The notes beneath the pieces were generated by a model that saw only the letters and a program-made list of their open reading frames with translations, was not told where the DNA came from and did not search any database. From assembly GCA_017442225.1 (NCBI GenBank), contig JAFSAR010000012.1, positions 21,500-85,499 of the forward strand: 64,000 bases of DNA. Reading direction: 5' to 3'. This DNA is from Clostridia bacterium. Lineage in GTDB: Bacteria > Bacillota > Clostridia > Oscillospirales > Acutalibacteraceae. Of this stretch, positions 18,264 through 27,526 are shown one piece after another. Made by a program: the position numbers and the translations under genes. Within the stretch, counting starts at the first letter, position 1, and the number at the start of each line of letters is the position of its first letter.

Positions 18264-20132
18264 CTATTTAGAAAGATATATGAGCAGCACCGATACGTCT
18301 GCAGGGCTGACACCCGATATGCGCGATGCCTGACCGATATTTTCGGGTTTTATTTTGCTGAGTTTCTCGACCGCTTCAAGTCGCAAGCCTTTTATTGCCG
18401 AATAATCAAAGTCGGCAGGGATAGGTTTGTTTTCAAGTCGCAGCATCTCGTCAACCGCCGCTTGCTGACGGCTGATATAGCCCTCGTACTTAACGGCAAT
18501 TTCAACCTTTTCACAAACCTTGTCAGAAAGCTCGGGACGTTCCTTGTCAAATGGCGCCAGGCACTTGTAATCAAGTTGTGGACGCTTAATCAGATCAGCA
18601 AGACGTGTGCCTGTGGTAATAGGCGCGGTATTTCGGTTTTTCAGCATTTCGTTTAAATCATCGCACGGCGCTAAAAAAGTGTGATTAACACGTTCGATTT
18701 CCTGCTCTTTCTGAGCCTTCCGCTCTAAAAAGCGGTCGTATTCGGCATCATTTACAAGACCTAACGCGTGCCCTGTCGGCATCAGTCGCTCGTCGGCGTT
18801 GTCTTGTCGCAGAAGCAGTCGGTATTCACTGCGTGAAGTCATCATACGGTATGGGTCGGAACAGCCCTTTGTTACAAGGTCGTCAATCAGCGTGCCTATG
18901 TATGATGAGGAACGGGAAAGCACGAGCGGCTCGCGTCCAAGAATTTTATGCGCGGCATTAACGCCCGCTACAAAGCCCTGCGCGGCGGCTTCTTCATAAC
19001 CCGAGGAGCCGTTAAACTGACCTGCGCCGAAAAGACCTGGTTGTTCTTTTATTTCAAGTGTAGCATAAAGCGCCAACGGGTCAATGCAGTCGTATTCTAT
19101 AGCGTACGCCGCGCGCATAATCTTTACGTTTTCAAGACCCTTTATGGTGCGGTAAAACTGTATCTGCACTTCTTCGGGTAACGAGGATGACATACCCTGA
19201 AGATACATTTCCTCGGTGTTTTCGCCGCAAGGCTCAACAAACATCTGGTGACGCTGTTTGTCGGCAAAGCGAACGATTTTATCCTCTATACTCGGACAAT
19301 AGCGCGGACCAACGCCCTCGATATCACCTGCATACAGCGGCGAGCGGTGAAGATTGTCAAGTATCACCTTTTTGGTTTCGTCGTTGGTGTAGCCTATGTG
19401 ACAAACAACTTTGTTTTCGGGAGGTGTAGTGGTGGAAAAACTAAACGGGGTTGTCTGCTCGTCGCCGTCTTGTATTTCGAGTTTAGAAAAATCAATGCTT
19501 GCGCGGTCTACACGCGCGGGTGTGCCCGTTTTGAAACGGCGAAGTGGGAGATTTAGTTTTTTAAGGGCGGCGGCAAGCTCGGTTGCGGGGAAATTGCCGT
19601 CGGGACCGCTTTCGTAATTAACCTCGCCTATGTAAATTCTGCCGCCCAAAAAGGTGCCTGTTGCAAGGATAACGCATTTGCAGGCGTAATCTGCGCCAAG
19701 GCGTGTGATGCAATGCCACAGTCCGTCATCGCGTTTTTCTATGTTTACAATTTCTGCCTGTTTTACATCAAGGTTTTCTTGTTTTTCTACCGCGTGCTTC
19801 ATATATTCCGAGTAAGCGCGGCGGTCAATCTGCGCGCGCAGTGAATAAACCGCAGGACCTTTGCCGCGGTTAAGCATACGGCTTTGCAGTGTGGTAGCGT
19901 CTGCCGCTTTGCCCATTTCGCCGCCCAAAGCGTCAAGCTCGCGCACCAAGTGACCTTTTGCGGTGCCGCCTATTGAGGGGTTGCAGGGCATATTGCCGAC
20001 CCAGTCAAGATTGATTGTAAACATAACCGTATTGCAGCCGAGTCTTGCGGGAGCGAGAGCTGCCTCAATACCCGCGTGCCCGCCGCCTATTACCGCTACG
20101 TCGTAAATTTCCGCTATATATTCTTTAATCAA
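18264..20132 (-). CDS. mnmG: tRNA uridine-5-carboxymethylaminomethyl modification enzyme MnmG
   Basis: FAD-binding partner of MnmE in making cmnm5U34 in the wobble position of several tRNAs. The 622-residue protein has the FAD dinucleotide motif VIGGGHAGIEAALA at its N-terminus, the CNPSIGGTAKGHL segment, and C-terminal helices with YEGYISRQQ. The start codon appears to be TTG at 20132 with AGGAAGTG 8 bases upstream. It lies 14 bases after mnmE and 8 bases before rsmG, the conserved Firmicutes order. Confidence 0.97.
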   Translation of the reverse strand: MIKEYIAEIYDVAVIGGGHAGIEAALAPARLGCNTVMFTINLDWVGNMPCNPSIGGTAKGHLVRELDALGGEMGKAADATTLQSRMLNRGKGPAVYSLRAQIDRRAYSEYMKHAVEKQENLDVKQAEIVNIEKRDDGLWHCITRLGADYACKCVILATGTFLGGRIYIGEVNYESGPDGNFPATELAAALKKLNLPLRRFKTGTPARVDRASIDFSKLEIQDGDEQTTPFSFSTTTPPENKVVCHIGYTNDETKKVILDNLHRSPLYAGDIEGVGPRYCPSIEDKIVRFADKQRHQMFVEPCGENTEEMYLQGMSSSLPEEVQIQFYRTIKGLENVKIMRAAYAIEYDCIDPLALYATLEIKEQPGLFGAGQFNGSSGYEEAAAQGFVAGVNAAHKILGREPLVLSRSSSYIGTLIDDLVTKGCSDPYRMMTSRSEYRLLLRQDNADERLMPTGHALGLVNDAEYDRFLERKAQKEQEIERVNHTFLAPCDDLNEMLKNRNTAPITTGTRLADLIKRPQLDYKCLAPFDKERPELSDKVCEKVEIAVKYEGYISRQQAAVDEMLRLENKPIPADFDYSAIKGLRLEAVEKLSKIKPENIGQASRISGVSPADVSVLLIYLSK

Positions 20133-20146
20133 GTGTGTTTCACTTC

Positions 20147-21520
20147 CTATTTACCAACACAAAATCTTTTAAATATTTCATCACAAACTTCATTTGTAAC
20201 GCGTTTACCTGTAAGCTCAAGCAAAGCCGATATGGCATCGTCAACGCAAACGCCGACAGCGTCGAGCGTCATACCGATACCCAGTGCGTCGCGGGCGGCG
20301 GTCACCGCCTCAAGTGCGCGTCGCACGCAGTCACGCTGACGCTCATTTATAAGTACGGTGTCGTCAGGGGAGAGCATCTCGGTTTTACAAATGCGACTTA
20401 TCGCATTGCCAAGCTCTATCGAGCCGTTACCATTCTTTGCTGAAATCTCGACGATTTCAAAATCACTCAAAGCTTTTTTGTCAAAAGCGGCATAAAGGTC
20501 AGTTTTGTTTAAAACAACGATGCACTTTTTATTCTTTATGCTGTTAAGCAGATGTTTGTCGTTATCGTCAAGCGGTGTTGAGTTGTCAAATACTGCAAGC
20601 AACAGCTCGGCGTTTTCAATTTTTTCTATCGCCTTATCTACACCAAATTTCTCAACTGTATCATCGGTTGAGTGTATACCCGCCGTATCGGCAAGATTTA
20701 ACGTGATATCGCCAATGTTTACTGTGTTTTCCACAACGTCGCGTGTGGTACCCGCAATGTCGGTAACTATAGAACGGTCAGAACCGCACAGCATATTCAT
20801 AAGGGTGGATTTGCCAACGTTTGGCTTGCCGACAATCGCGCAGTTTATACCCTCGCGTATTGCGCGTCCCGTGTCGTAGGTAGAAATCAACTTTTCGCAT
20901 TTTGCATAGCATTCATCAAGCAGAGCAGAAAAGTTTTCTTGTGTTAGATTTGGTATATCCTCGTCGGGGTAATCGGCAAATGCCGCAAGTGAAGCAGCCG
21001 TTTCAAGCAGTTTACCGAGGATATTTTCGGTGTCGCGGCTGATTCTACCCTCACGCGCGCCGCGTGAAATTTTTGCTGCCGCATCATTTCGCGCGCTGAT
21101 AAGCCCCATAACGCTCTCGGCTTTGGTAAGGTCAAGCTTGCCGTTTAAGAATGCGCGTTTTGTAAATTCACCGCCTGTAGCCAGCACCGCGCCGCACTCA
21201 AGCACTCGACGCAAGATCTGACGTGTTATCACCCTGCCGCCGTGTACCGAAATTTCAACAACATTTTCGCCCGTATAGCTTTTAGGAGCCAAAAAAACAA
21301 GCGCTACCGCATCGTCAAGGGTGTTGCCATCGCGGTCGGTTACCTTACCGTAAGCGGCTTGATAGCCCGAAAGCTCCGAGAGTTCTTTGCCCGAATATGC
21401 GACAAAGCATTTATCGGCAACCGATATCGCCTCGTCACCCGAAATTCTTATAACACTGATACCGCCGTCGCCGAGCGGTGTTGCAATAGCCGCGATTGTG
21501 CGTTCAGACACCTGTTTCAC
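20147..21520 (-). CDS. mnmE: tRNA modification GTPase MnmE
   Basis: GTPase that with MnmG modifies U34 of tRNAs. The 457 residues include the N-terminal folate-binding domain (SVIRISGDEAISVADK), the helical domain, and an inserted G domain with GKPNVGKSTLMN, DTAGI and NKTD. The C-terminal cysteine box ends CVGK, matching the catalytic CxGK. It has its own promoter at 21543-21571 and heads the mnmE-mnmG-rsmG transcript. In many Firmicutes jag/yidC/rnpA precede it; here a divergent Lrp gene does, so the origin-proximal block is split. Confidence 0.97.
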   Translation of the reverse strand: MKQVSERTIAAIATPLGDGGISVIRISGDEAISVADKCFVAYSGKELSELSGYQAAYGKVTDRDGNTLDDAVALVFLAPKSYTGENVVEISVHGGRVITRQILRRVLECGAVLATGGEFTKRAFLNGKLDLTKAESVMGLISARNDAAAKISRGAREGRISRDTENILGKLLETAASLAAFADYPDEDIPNLTQENFSALLDECYAKCEKLISTYDTGRAIREGINCAIVGKPNVGKSTLMNMLCGSDRSIVTDIAGTTRDVVENTVNIGDITLNLADTAGIHSTDDTVEKFGVDKAIEKIENAELLLAVFDNSTPLDDNDKHLLNSIKNKKCIVVLNKTDLYAAFDKKALSDFEIVEISAKNGNGSIELGNAISRICKTEMLSPDDTVLINERQRDCVRRALEAVTAARDALGIGMTLDAVGVCVDDAISALLELTGKRVTNEVCDEIFKRFCVGK

Positions 21521-21542
21521 CCTCTTTTTTACTAATTAAATT

Positions 21543-21571
21543 ATTTTAACACATAATGAACACATTTTCAA
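21543..21571 (-). promoter_or_regulatory. Promoter of mnmE-mnmG-rsmG
   Basis: On the minus strand TTGAAA (complement of 21566-21571), a 17-bp spacer and TAAAAT (complement of 21543-21548), about 25 bases before the mnmE start. Confidence 0.65.
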
Positions 21572-21586
21572 TATTCTTATTTTATG

Positions 21587-21615
21587 TTGACAATAAAGTT
21601 ATATTTTTTTATAAT
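21587..21615 (+). promoter_or_regulatory. Promoter of the lrp-aminotransferase-lemA operon
   Basis: TTGACA at 21587-21592 and TATAAT at 21610-21615 with a 17-bp spacer, full consensus, divergent from the mnmE promoter. Transcription would start about 35 bases before the lrp start codon. Confidence 0.85.
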
Positions 21616-21657
21616 AATATAATAATGGATAATTATATACCATAGGAGGTTTTATAT

Positions 21658-22140
21658 ATGAGAAACGAACTTTTAAAACTGTTGAGCCAAAACGCGCGTT
21701 ATACAGTAGAGCAGTTGGCAACAATGCTTAGCGTGACACCCGAGGCGGTTGCGGCGGAAATAGAGACGCTTGAAAAAGAGGGCGTTGTCTGCGGATATAA
21801 AACCGTTATCGATTGGGAAAAGGTGGACGCTACAAGTGTGTCTGCAATAATAGAGCTTAACGTTGTGCCGAAGGCTGACCTTGGCTTTGAAGAGGTTGCC
21901 CAAAAGGTTGCCTCATACCCTGAGGTAGAGGCTGTTTATTTGATGTCGGGCGGCTATGACCTTAACGTTGTAGTAAAAGGCAAAAATCTGCACGATGTTG
22001 CGCGCTTTGTTGCCCGTGAGCTTGCTACTATTGACTCGGTTACATCTACCGCTACACATTTTGTAATGCGTCGTTATAAAGAAATGGATGTAAAGCTCTG
22101 CGAGGGCGAACCTGACGATAGGGGGACATATCTGTTATGA
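21658..22140 (+). CDS. Lrp/AsnC family transcriptional regulator
   Basis: A 160-residue regulator with an N-terminal winged helix (LLSQNARYTVEQLATMLSVT, then EIETLEKEGVV) and a C-terminal ligand-sensing domain (AIIELNVVPKADLGF, VEAVYLMSGGYDLNVVV) of the amino-acid-binding AsnC type. It has an excellent AGGAGG site. Its stop overlaps the start of the aminotransferase gene (ATGA), so it probably controls amino acid transamination in cis; the effector is unknown. Confidence 0.92.
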   Translation: MRNELLKLLSQNARYTVEQLATMLSVTPEAVAAEIETLEKEGVVCGYKTVIDWEKVDATSVSAIIELNVVPKADLGFEEVAQKVASYPEVEAVYLMSGGYDLNVVVKGKNLHDVARFVARELATIDSVTSTATHFVMRRYKEMDVKLCEGEPDDRGTYLL

Positions 22141-23312
22141 TAGACTATTCAAAAATACTGTCTGATACCGTACAAAGCATCAAACCCTCTGGTATAAGAA
22201 AGTTTTTTGATATAGCCGCAACAATGGATGACGTTATATCTTTGGGTGTGGGTGAGCCTGATTTTCAGACACCGTGGTCGGTGCGAAAGGCGGGAATAAC
22301 CTCGCTCGAAAAAGGAAAAACTAAATATACCTCTAATTCGGGTCTTGAACTTTTGCGACAGGAAATTTCAAATTATATTGACCGTAAATGCGGTGTAAAC
22401 TACGACCCCAAGCACGAAATTTTAATTTCAGTTGGCGGCAGCGAGGCAATCGATGCCACGCTTCGCGCGATTATTACGCCTGGCGACGAGGTTATAATTC
22501 CTCAACCGTCTTATGTGTGCTACGAGCCTATTACACAGCTTTGCGGTGGCGTGCCCGTTATAATCGAAACGCTTGCCGAAAATGATTTTAAGGTAACTCC
22601 CGAGCAGCTTAAAGCGGCAATCAGCGATAAAACCAAGGCGTTAATACTGCCGTATCCCTGCAATCCGACGGGCGCAATTATGGAAAAAGCAGATCTTGAG
22701 GCTTTGGCACAAATTTTGCGTGATACTAATATTTTGGTAATTTCGGATGAGATTTATTCGGAGCTTACTTTTGCGGAAAACTCACACGTATCAATCGCAT
22801 CTATCGACGGTATGCGTGAGCGAACGGTCATTGTAAACGGTTTTTCAAAAACCTTTTCAATGACGGGCTGGCGACTGGGTTTTGCTTGCGGACCGCAGGA
22901 GATTATTGCTCAGGTTACAAAAATTCATCAGTTTGCAATAATGTGCGCGCCCACAACATCGCAGTATGCCGCTATCGAGGCGCTGAGAAACTGCGACGAG
23001 GCGGTGGCTGATATGAAAGCAGAATACAACCGTCGTCGCCGTCTTATAGTAGACGGATTTAACAAGGCAGGACTTACCTGTCGCGAGCCTAAGGGCGCGT
23101 TTTATGCCTTTCCGTGTATTAAAAGCACAGGGCTTACAAGTGAAGAATTTTGCGAAAAGCTGCTTGAAGCGAAACATGTGGCAGTAGTACCTGGTACGGC
23201 GTTTGGTCGTGGCGGCGAAGGTTTTGTGCGCGCATCTTACTGCTACAGCACAGAGCATATTATCGAGGCGCTTCGCCGTATAGAAGAATTTGTAAAGGAG
23301 ATAAACGGATGA
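22137..23312 (+). CDS. Class I/II pyridoxal-phosphate aminotransferase
   Basis: Fold-type I PLP enzyme of 391 residues. Visible motifs are SLGVGEPDFQTP near residue 36, LPYPCNPTGAIM near residue 175, the cofactor aspartate in VISDEIYSELTF, and the PLP lysine in NGFSKTFSMTGWRLGF near residue 235, with the C-terminal substrate arginine region EGFVRASYCYS. It resembles the PatA/AspC group acting on aspartate, alanine or aromatic acids. The ATGA overlap with an Lrp regulator is a recurrent clostridial pairing. The exact amino donor is not decidable from sequence. Confidence 0.92.
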   Translation: MIDYSKILSDTVQSIKPSGIRKFFDIAATMDDVISLGVGEPDFQTPWSVRKAGITSLEKGKTKYTSNSGLELLRQEISNYIDRKCGVNYDPKHEILISVGGSEAIDATLRAIITPGDEVIIPQPSYVCYEPITQLCGGVPVIIETLAENDFKVTPEQLKAAISDKTKALILPYPCNPTGAIMEKADLEALAQILRDTNILVISDEIYSELTFAENSHVSIASIDGMRERTVIVNGFSKTFSMTGWRLGFACGPQEIIAQVTKIHQFAIMCAPTTSQYAAIEALRNCDEAVADMKAEYNRRRRLIVDGFNKAGLTCREPKGAFYAFPCIKSTGLTSEEFCEKLLEAKHVAVVPGTAFGRGGEGFVRASYCYSTEHIIEALRRIEEFVKEING

Positions 23313-23884
23313 AAAAGAAAGGTTTATGGATTGCACTTGCGATAGTTTTTGTTGTTATAGTTATTCTTATAGGCGCGTTTTCATCAAAATACAATAAATT
23401 TGTTGATATGCAAGAAAGTGTAGAAAGCGCACAGTCAGATGTTTCAATTTATCTGCAACGTCGCGCGGATTTGATACCAAACTTTGTTGAAACTGTTAAG
23501 GCGTATTCGTTGCATGAACAGGAAACCTACACCGCTGTTACCGAGGCGCGTTCCGCCGTTACAAAGGCCGATAGTGTCGAAGAACAGGCGCAGGCTTCAG
23601 CGCGGCTCGACAGCGCAATAGATATTTGGGTAAATGCCGTTACCGAAGCTTATCCTGAACTGAAGGCAGATGCTCAGTATATTGCTTTACAGGACGAACT
23701 TGCAGGAAGTGAAAACCGAATTGCAACCGCTCGTAACGATTACAACAAAACGGCAAAAGAATATAATTCAGCAATTCGCAAGTTCCCATCTAATATAGTG
23801 GCAAGTATGTTCGGCTTTGAAAAAGCAGATTATTTTGAGGCGGACAATGACGCGCAAGACGTACCGACAGTAGATTTCAGCTAA
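23309..23884 (+). CDS. LemA family protein
   Basis: A 191-residue protein with a membrane helix at about residues 5-25 and an elongated helical domain containing the family pattern SDVSIYLQRRADLIPNFVE and ENRIATARNDYNKTAKEYN, ending FPSNIVASMFGF. LemA proteins are membrane-anchored and of uncertain function. They commonly pair with TPM-domain (YgcG) proteins, as here, where the TPM gene follows after one base. Its start overlaps the aminotransferase stop. Confidence 0.93.
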   Translation: MKKKGLWIALAIVFVVIVILIGAFSSKYNKFVDMQESVESAQSDVSIYLQRRADLIPNFVETVKAYSLHEQETYTAVTEARSAVTKADSVEEQAQASARLDSAIDIWVNAVTEAYPELKADAQYIALQDELAGSENRIATARNDYNKTAKEYNSAIRKFPSNIVASMFGFEKADYFEADNDAQDVPTVDFS

Positions 23885-23885
23885 T

Positions 23886-24707
23886 ATGGTTACGAGGAGT
23901 AAGAAGGCGGCAATCCGCAAAGTGTTGTGCGCGTGTGTCTGTGTGGCTTTGCTGTTAAGCCTGTGCGCATGCGGTAGTGACGAACAGGGTTATCCAGAGG
24001 CTACCGAAAAGTTTTTTGTAAACGATTTTGCGGGTGTTATAACCGATACTGACAGCGACACAATATACACAAAGGGCGTGGCGCTAAACGACGCCACCAC
24101 AGCTCAGGCAGTGGTTGTTACCGTCGATAGTCTTGAAGGCGAGACGGCAAGTGATTATGCGCTTAATATCGGTCGCGAATGGGGTGTCGGCACCGAGCAA
24201 GATGACAACGGTGTTGTGATACTTTTGTCGGTTGAAGACCGTGAAATTTATATTGCTGTGGGTTACGGTCTTGAGGGGGCGCTACCTGACAGCAAGACAG
24301 GACGAATTATAGACAACTACGGTATTTCCCATTTTTCTGATGATAATTTTTCGGCAGGACTTGTAAATATCTATAATGCAATTGTCAACGAGATTTATAT
24401 CGAATACGGTATGCAGCCGTCTGAAAATTATATACCCGCTGACCTATTACCCGACACGCAAGACGATGTTGAGTCTTTAGGTACGGTTGTGATTTCGTGG
24501 CTCGTGCTTATGGTGCTCGTGGTTGTATATGTGCTGATATTCGGCAGACGCGGCGGACTGTTTATATTTGGCTCACCGCGCTTCTTTGCCGGAAACTATC
24601 ACCACCACTCAGGTGGCTTTGGCGGCTCGTTTGGTGGCGGTGGCTTCGGAGGATTCCGCGGTGGCGGCGGCTCCTTTGGCGGAGGCGGCGCAGGAAGAAA
24701 GTTTTAA
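23886..24707 (+). CDS. TPM-domain (YgcG-like) lipoprotein
   Basis: A 273-residue exported protein. The N-terminus has a positively charged head, a hydrophobic core and a possible lipobox LCAC near residue 30. The TPM domain spans about 45-180 (FVNDFAGVITDTDSDTIYT, EWGVGTEQDDNGVVILLS, IAVGYGLEGALPD). A membrane helix lies near 200-218. The tail is glycine-rich and ends in a run of Phe-Gly-Gly-Gly units, as in many YgcG proteins. Function is unsettled; the pairing with LemA is conserved. A hairpin terminator starts at the stop codon. Confidence 0.9.
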   Translation: MVTRSKKAAIRKVLCACVCVALLLSLCACGSDEQGYPEATEKFFVNDFAGVITDTDSDTIYTKGVALNDATTAQAVVVTVDSLEGETASDYALNIGREWGVGTEQDDNGVVILLSVEDREIYIAVGYGLEGALPDSKTGRIIDNYGISHFSDDNFSAGLVNIYNAIVNEIYIEYGMQPSENYIPADLLPDTQDDVESLGTVVISWLVLMVLVVVYVLIFGRRGGLFIFGSPRFFAGNYHHHSGGFGGSFGGGGFGGFRGGGGSFGGGGAGRKF

Positions 24708-24747
24708 ACAACAAATTCCCCTTTTGAAAAGGGGAATATTGTTGTTT
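24706..24747 (+). terminator. Terminator after the LemA/TPM genes
   Basis: AAACAACAAATTCCCCTTTT pairs with GAAAAGGGGAATATTGTTGTTT with one mismatch. The inner AATTCCCCTTTT stem is perfect and is followed by T-rich sequence. Confidence 0.8.
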
Positions 24748-24775
24748 AGATAAGAGATAAAAGAGGTGGAAAGAT

Positions 24776-25891
24776 ATGTCACACAATTTTAATAATAAAG
24801 ATTACAGCGAATATTTTTCTGCCCTTGAAAAAAGCATTGAAAGAAAATCGCAAGAAACGGAACAACCAAAACCGAAAACTCATTCTACAGCCAATAAAAA
24901 GGTTTACGGCGGCGTAGTAAGAGTTCGTCCGTGGGTTTATATAACGGCAATTTTGTTGGTGGCGGTGATTATTCTGATAATTGCTTTACCCAAAAGGGCA
25001 AAAGCCGAGTCGGAAACACCATCCGAAATTCAAAGCGCGGAAAATACAGCAAGCGACGTTTTGGAAAACAAGCAGGAAAGGGTTAATTATTTTGCCAATT
25101 TTACCGACAATACGGCGGTTGTTGATGCGGATATCGAAAGCGGAAATATAATTGTTATAAACTGTGATACAAACGAGGTCGTAGCCGCGCGCGATGCGAC
25201 TACGAGGTGTTATCCCGCCTCAACCACCAAGGTGATGACCTTACTTACGGCGGTTGATTATATTACCGACTATAATGACACGTTTACTTTTAGTCTTGAC
25301 ATTACAGATCCGCTTTATATTGCTGATGCTACCGTTGCGGGCTTTCTGGCGGACGAAGCGGTAAATATGACCGACCTACTTTACGGAGCGATTTTGCCAT
25401 CGGGAGCTGATGCCACTGTGGGACTCGCGCTCTCAATTGCCGGCAGTGAAGAGAAATTTGTAAAACTGATGAACCAAAAGGTAAAGGAATTAGGGCTTCG
25501 CGACACCAATTTTGTAAATACAAGCGGTCTTTTTGACGAAAATCATTATACAACCCCCGAGGATATGGCGGTAATTATCCGTGCGGCTATGCAAAACGAT
25601 TTATGCCGTGAAATTCTTTCGACTTATCAGTACTCTACGGCATCCACGCCTCAGCACCCTGAGGGCATACTGCTTTCAAGCACGCTGTTTTCCTCTATGT
25701 ACGGTACAGAGCCCGAAGGCGCTGATATATTGGGCGGCAAAACGGGCTTTGTAAACGAATCGGGCTATTGTATAGCGTCTTTCGGAAAAAGTGACAGCGG
25801 CACGGAATATGTTTGCGTAACACTTAATGGACGGGGACATTGGCCTACCGTTTATGACCAAATTGATTTGTATTCGCGATATGCAAAATAA
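24776..25891 (+). CDS. D-alanyl-D-alanine carboxypeptidase family protein (peptidase S11)
   Basis: Penicillin-binding serine peptidase that trims the terminal D-Ala of peptidoglycan stems outside the membrane. The 371-residue protein has a cytosolic head, a membrane helix at about 54-70, then the S11 domain with the nucleophile motif SxxK in YPASTTKVMTLL and the KTG triad in GGKTGFVNES. The second motif, normally SxN, reads SGA in LPSGADATVGLA, an Asn to Ala change worth noting. The usual C-terminal amphipathic anchor is absent; anchoring is N-terminal instead. The ATG at 24776 follows AGGTGG. Confidence 0.88.
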   Translation: MSHNFNNKDYSEYFSALEKSIERKSQETEQPKPKTHSTANKKVYGGVVRVRPWVYITAILLVAVIILIIALPKRAKAESETPSEIQSAENTASDVLENKQERVNYFANFTDNTAVVDADIESGNIIVINCDTNEVVAARDATTRCYPASTTKVMTLLTAVDYITDYNDTFTFSLDITDPLYIADATVAGFLADEAVNMTDLLYGAILPSGADATVGLALSIAGSEEKFVKLMNQKVKELGLRDTNFVNTSGLFDENHYTTPEDMAVIIRAAMQNDLCREILSTYQYSTASTPQHPEGILLSSTLFSSMYGTEPEGADILGGKTGFVNESGYCIASFGKSDSGTEYVCVTLNGRGHWPTVYDQIDLYSRYAK

Positions 25892-25895
25892 GCAC

Positions 25896-25924
25896 TTGAA
25901 AAAGTGATATAAAAATGTTATTAT
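25896..25924 (+). promoter_or_regulatory. Promoter of the Wzz/tyrosine-kinase operon
   Basis: TTGAAA at 25896-25901 and TATTAT at 25919-25924 with a 17-bp spacer, about 45 bases before the start of the chain-length gene. Confidence 0.65.
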
Positions 25925-25972
25925 ATCTTGTGTGTGCAAATAGTTATTATTTTGTTTTGAGAGAGGAATAAA

Positions 25973-26722
25973 ATGGAAGAAAAAACTATAAATATTATGG
26001 ACCTTGTGATGCTGGCGCTGCGCCATATATGGATAATTGTTTTAGCGGCGGTTATTTTTGCTGCAGGCGCGTTCAGTTATTGTAAATTCTTTATTACACC
26101 CTCATATAGCGCTAAGGCATCAATACTTGTAACAAACGGCGCGGTTATTACGTCTTACGCAGAAACCACCGACAAGATTTCGGGCAGCGATATATCGGCA
26201 TCGCTATATCTTTCGTATACTGTAGTCGATATTCTTAATACGCCCGATATCTATAAAAAGGTTGCAGACCAGCTCGGTAAGGACTATAACTATCAGGGAC
26301 TTATGGGTTGCTCGTCTATCGCAAGAAGAAGCGAGGAAACATTATTTATTGACGTAACGTTTTCAAGCACCGATCCAAAAGAAGCTATGCGTATTGCCAA
26401 CAAGTTTGTGGAAGTTGCTTGCGGATACATACCTGAATTTATTCCTTCTGCGCGCGCAAACGTTGCCTCTACCGCAATTAAGGCATCCATGACCTACCCG
26501 CGCACTTTTATGACTACGGGCGTCGCGGGTGTTGTAGGCGCAGTGGCGGCATATATAGTGCTCTTTATAATTGAGTCTATGAATCGCGCGATAAAGGGCG
26601 AGGAAGATTTTACAAGCAATTTTGACGTGCCTCTTTTAGGCGCAGTTCCCGATTTTGAAAACGCAGAATCGGGCGGATATCGCAAAGCTCGTGGCAGAGG
26701 AGGTTACAGCAGTGGTTATTAA
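25973..26722 (+). CDS. Wzz/YveK-type polysaccharide chain-length determinant and kinase activator
   Basis: A 249-residue CpsC/CapA-like protein: short N-terminus, membrane helix at about 18-38, extracytoplasmic Wzz domain beginning near PSYSAKASILVTNG, second helix at about 184-206 and a cytosolic tail ending GGYRKARGRGGYSSGY. In Gram-positive bacteria such a protein docks and activates the separate tyrosine kinase and helps set polymer length. Its last 11 bases overlap the kinase gene, so translation is coupled. No polymerase gene is adjacent. Confidence 0.88.
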   Translation: MEEKTINIMDLVMLALRHIWIIVLAAVIFAAGAFSYCKFFITPSYSAKASILVTNGAVITSYAETTDKISGSDISASLYLSYTVVDILNTPDIYKKVADQLGKDYNYQGLMGCSSIARRSEETLFIDVTFSSTDPKEAMRIANKFVEVACGYIPEFIPSARANVASTAIKASMTYPRTFMTTGVAGVVGAVAAYIVLFIIESMNRAIKGEEDFTSNFDVPLLGAVPDFENAESGGYRKARGRGGYSSGY

Positions 26723-27521
26723 GAAAAAAGAAGACAGCAAAAGCACTGTTATGAACATAAGTGAAACGCGTCACGTTCCGTTTGCCGTAGTTGAAGCGTA
26801 TAAGGCTATTCGTACCAATCTTACGTTTTTGCTGTCAGGCAGCGAGACAAAGGTTTTTTGCATAACCAGTCCCGAGGCGGGCGAGGGAAAATCTACCACA
26901 TCGGTTAATATGGCTATCGCTTTTTCACAGCTTGGCGATAAGGTGTTGCTTATTGACGCCGATATGCGAAAAAGTTCAATTCACAAAAAACTGAAAATAG
27001 AAAATAATGCAGGACTTTCAAACGTTCTTGCAGGCTTTAATAAATACTCAGAGGTTATAAATCACATAAGCGATACATTTGACGTTATAACGGCGGGTCA
27101 GGTGCCACCCAACCCGTCAGAGCTTTTGGGCTCAGCAAGATTTAAAGAGTTGGTTGATACCGTAGGTAAAGAGTATAGCTACGTTATAATCGATACGCCG
27201 CCTATAGACGTTGTAACCGATGCTTTGGTTATAGCGCCTCACACTGCGGGTCTTGTTCTTGTGGTAAAGGATCAGGTAACGCCTACCGATTCAATAAGCC
27301 GCGCGATAGATGCTGCAAAATTTGCGGGCCTAAATATCTTAGGTGCGATTATGAATGCGGCAAATCCAAAATCGGGCAGAGGTTACGGTTATCGCAAGTA
27401 TGGTTACCGTAAATACGGCTATCGTAAGTACGCTTATTCAAGATACGGTTACGGCTACGGTTACGGAAGCGCGCCAACATTACAAAAGACGCAAGACGAC
27501 GCAAATTCACAGCAACAGTAA
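26712..27521 (+). CDS. CpsD/CapB-type tyrosine-protein kinase
   Basis: BY-kinase of 269 residues controlling polysaccharide assembly. Walker A is SPEAGEGKSTTSVN near residue 50, Walker A' is LLIDADMRKSSIH, and Walker B is VIIDTPPIDVV. The C-terminus has 12 tyrosines in 29 residues, the autophosphorylation cluster. The best start is GTG at 26712, 8 bases after GAGGAGG and inside the end of the Wzz gene; a longer in-frame start lacks such a site. The PHP-type phosphatase gene follows after a hairpin. Confidence 0.92.
   Translation: MVIKKKEDSKSTVMNISETRHVPFAVVEAYKAIRTNLTFLLSGSETKVFCITSPEAGEGKSTTSVNMAIAFSQLGDKVLLIDADMRKSSIHKKLKIENNAGLSNVLAGFNKYSEVINHISDTFDVITAGQVPPNPSELLGSARFKELVDTVGKEYSYVIIDTPPIDVVTDALVIAPHTAGLVLVVKDQVTPTDSISRAIDAAKFAGLNILGAIMNAANPKSGRGYGYRKYGYRKYGYRKYAYSRYGYGYGYGSAPTLQKTQDDANSQQQ
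27381..27467 (+). repeat. Short tandem coding repeats for the tyrosine cluster
   Basis: Three units of about 15 bp encode RKYGY-type pentapeptides, followed by repeated ggttacgg units encoding GY. Together they give 12 tyrosines. Confidence 0.85.
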
Positions 27522-27526
27522 TTATT

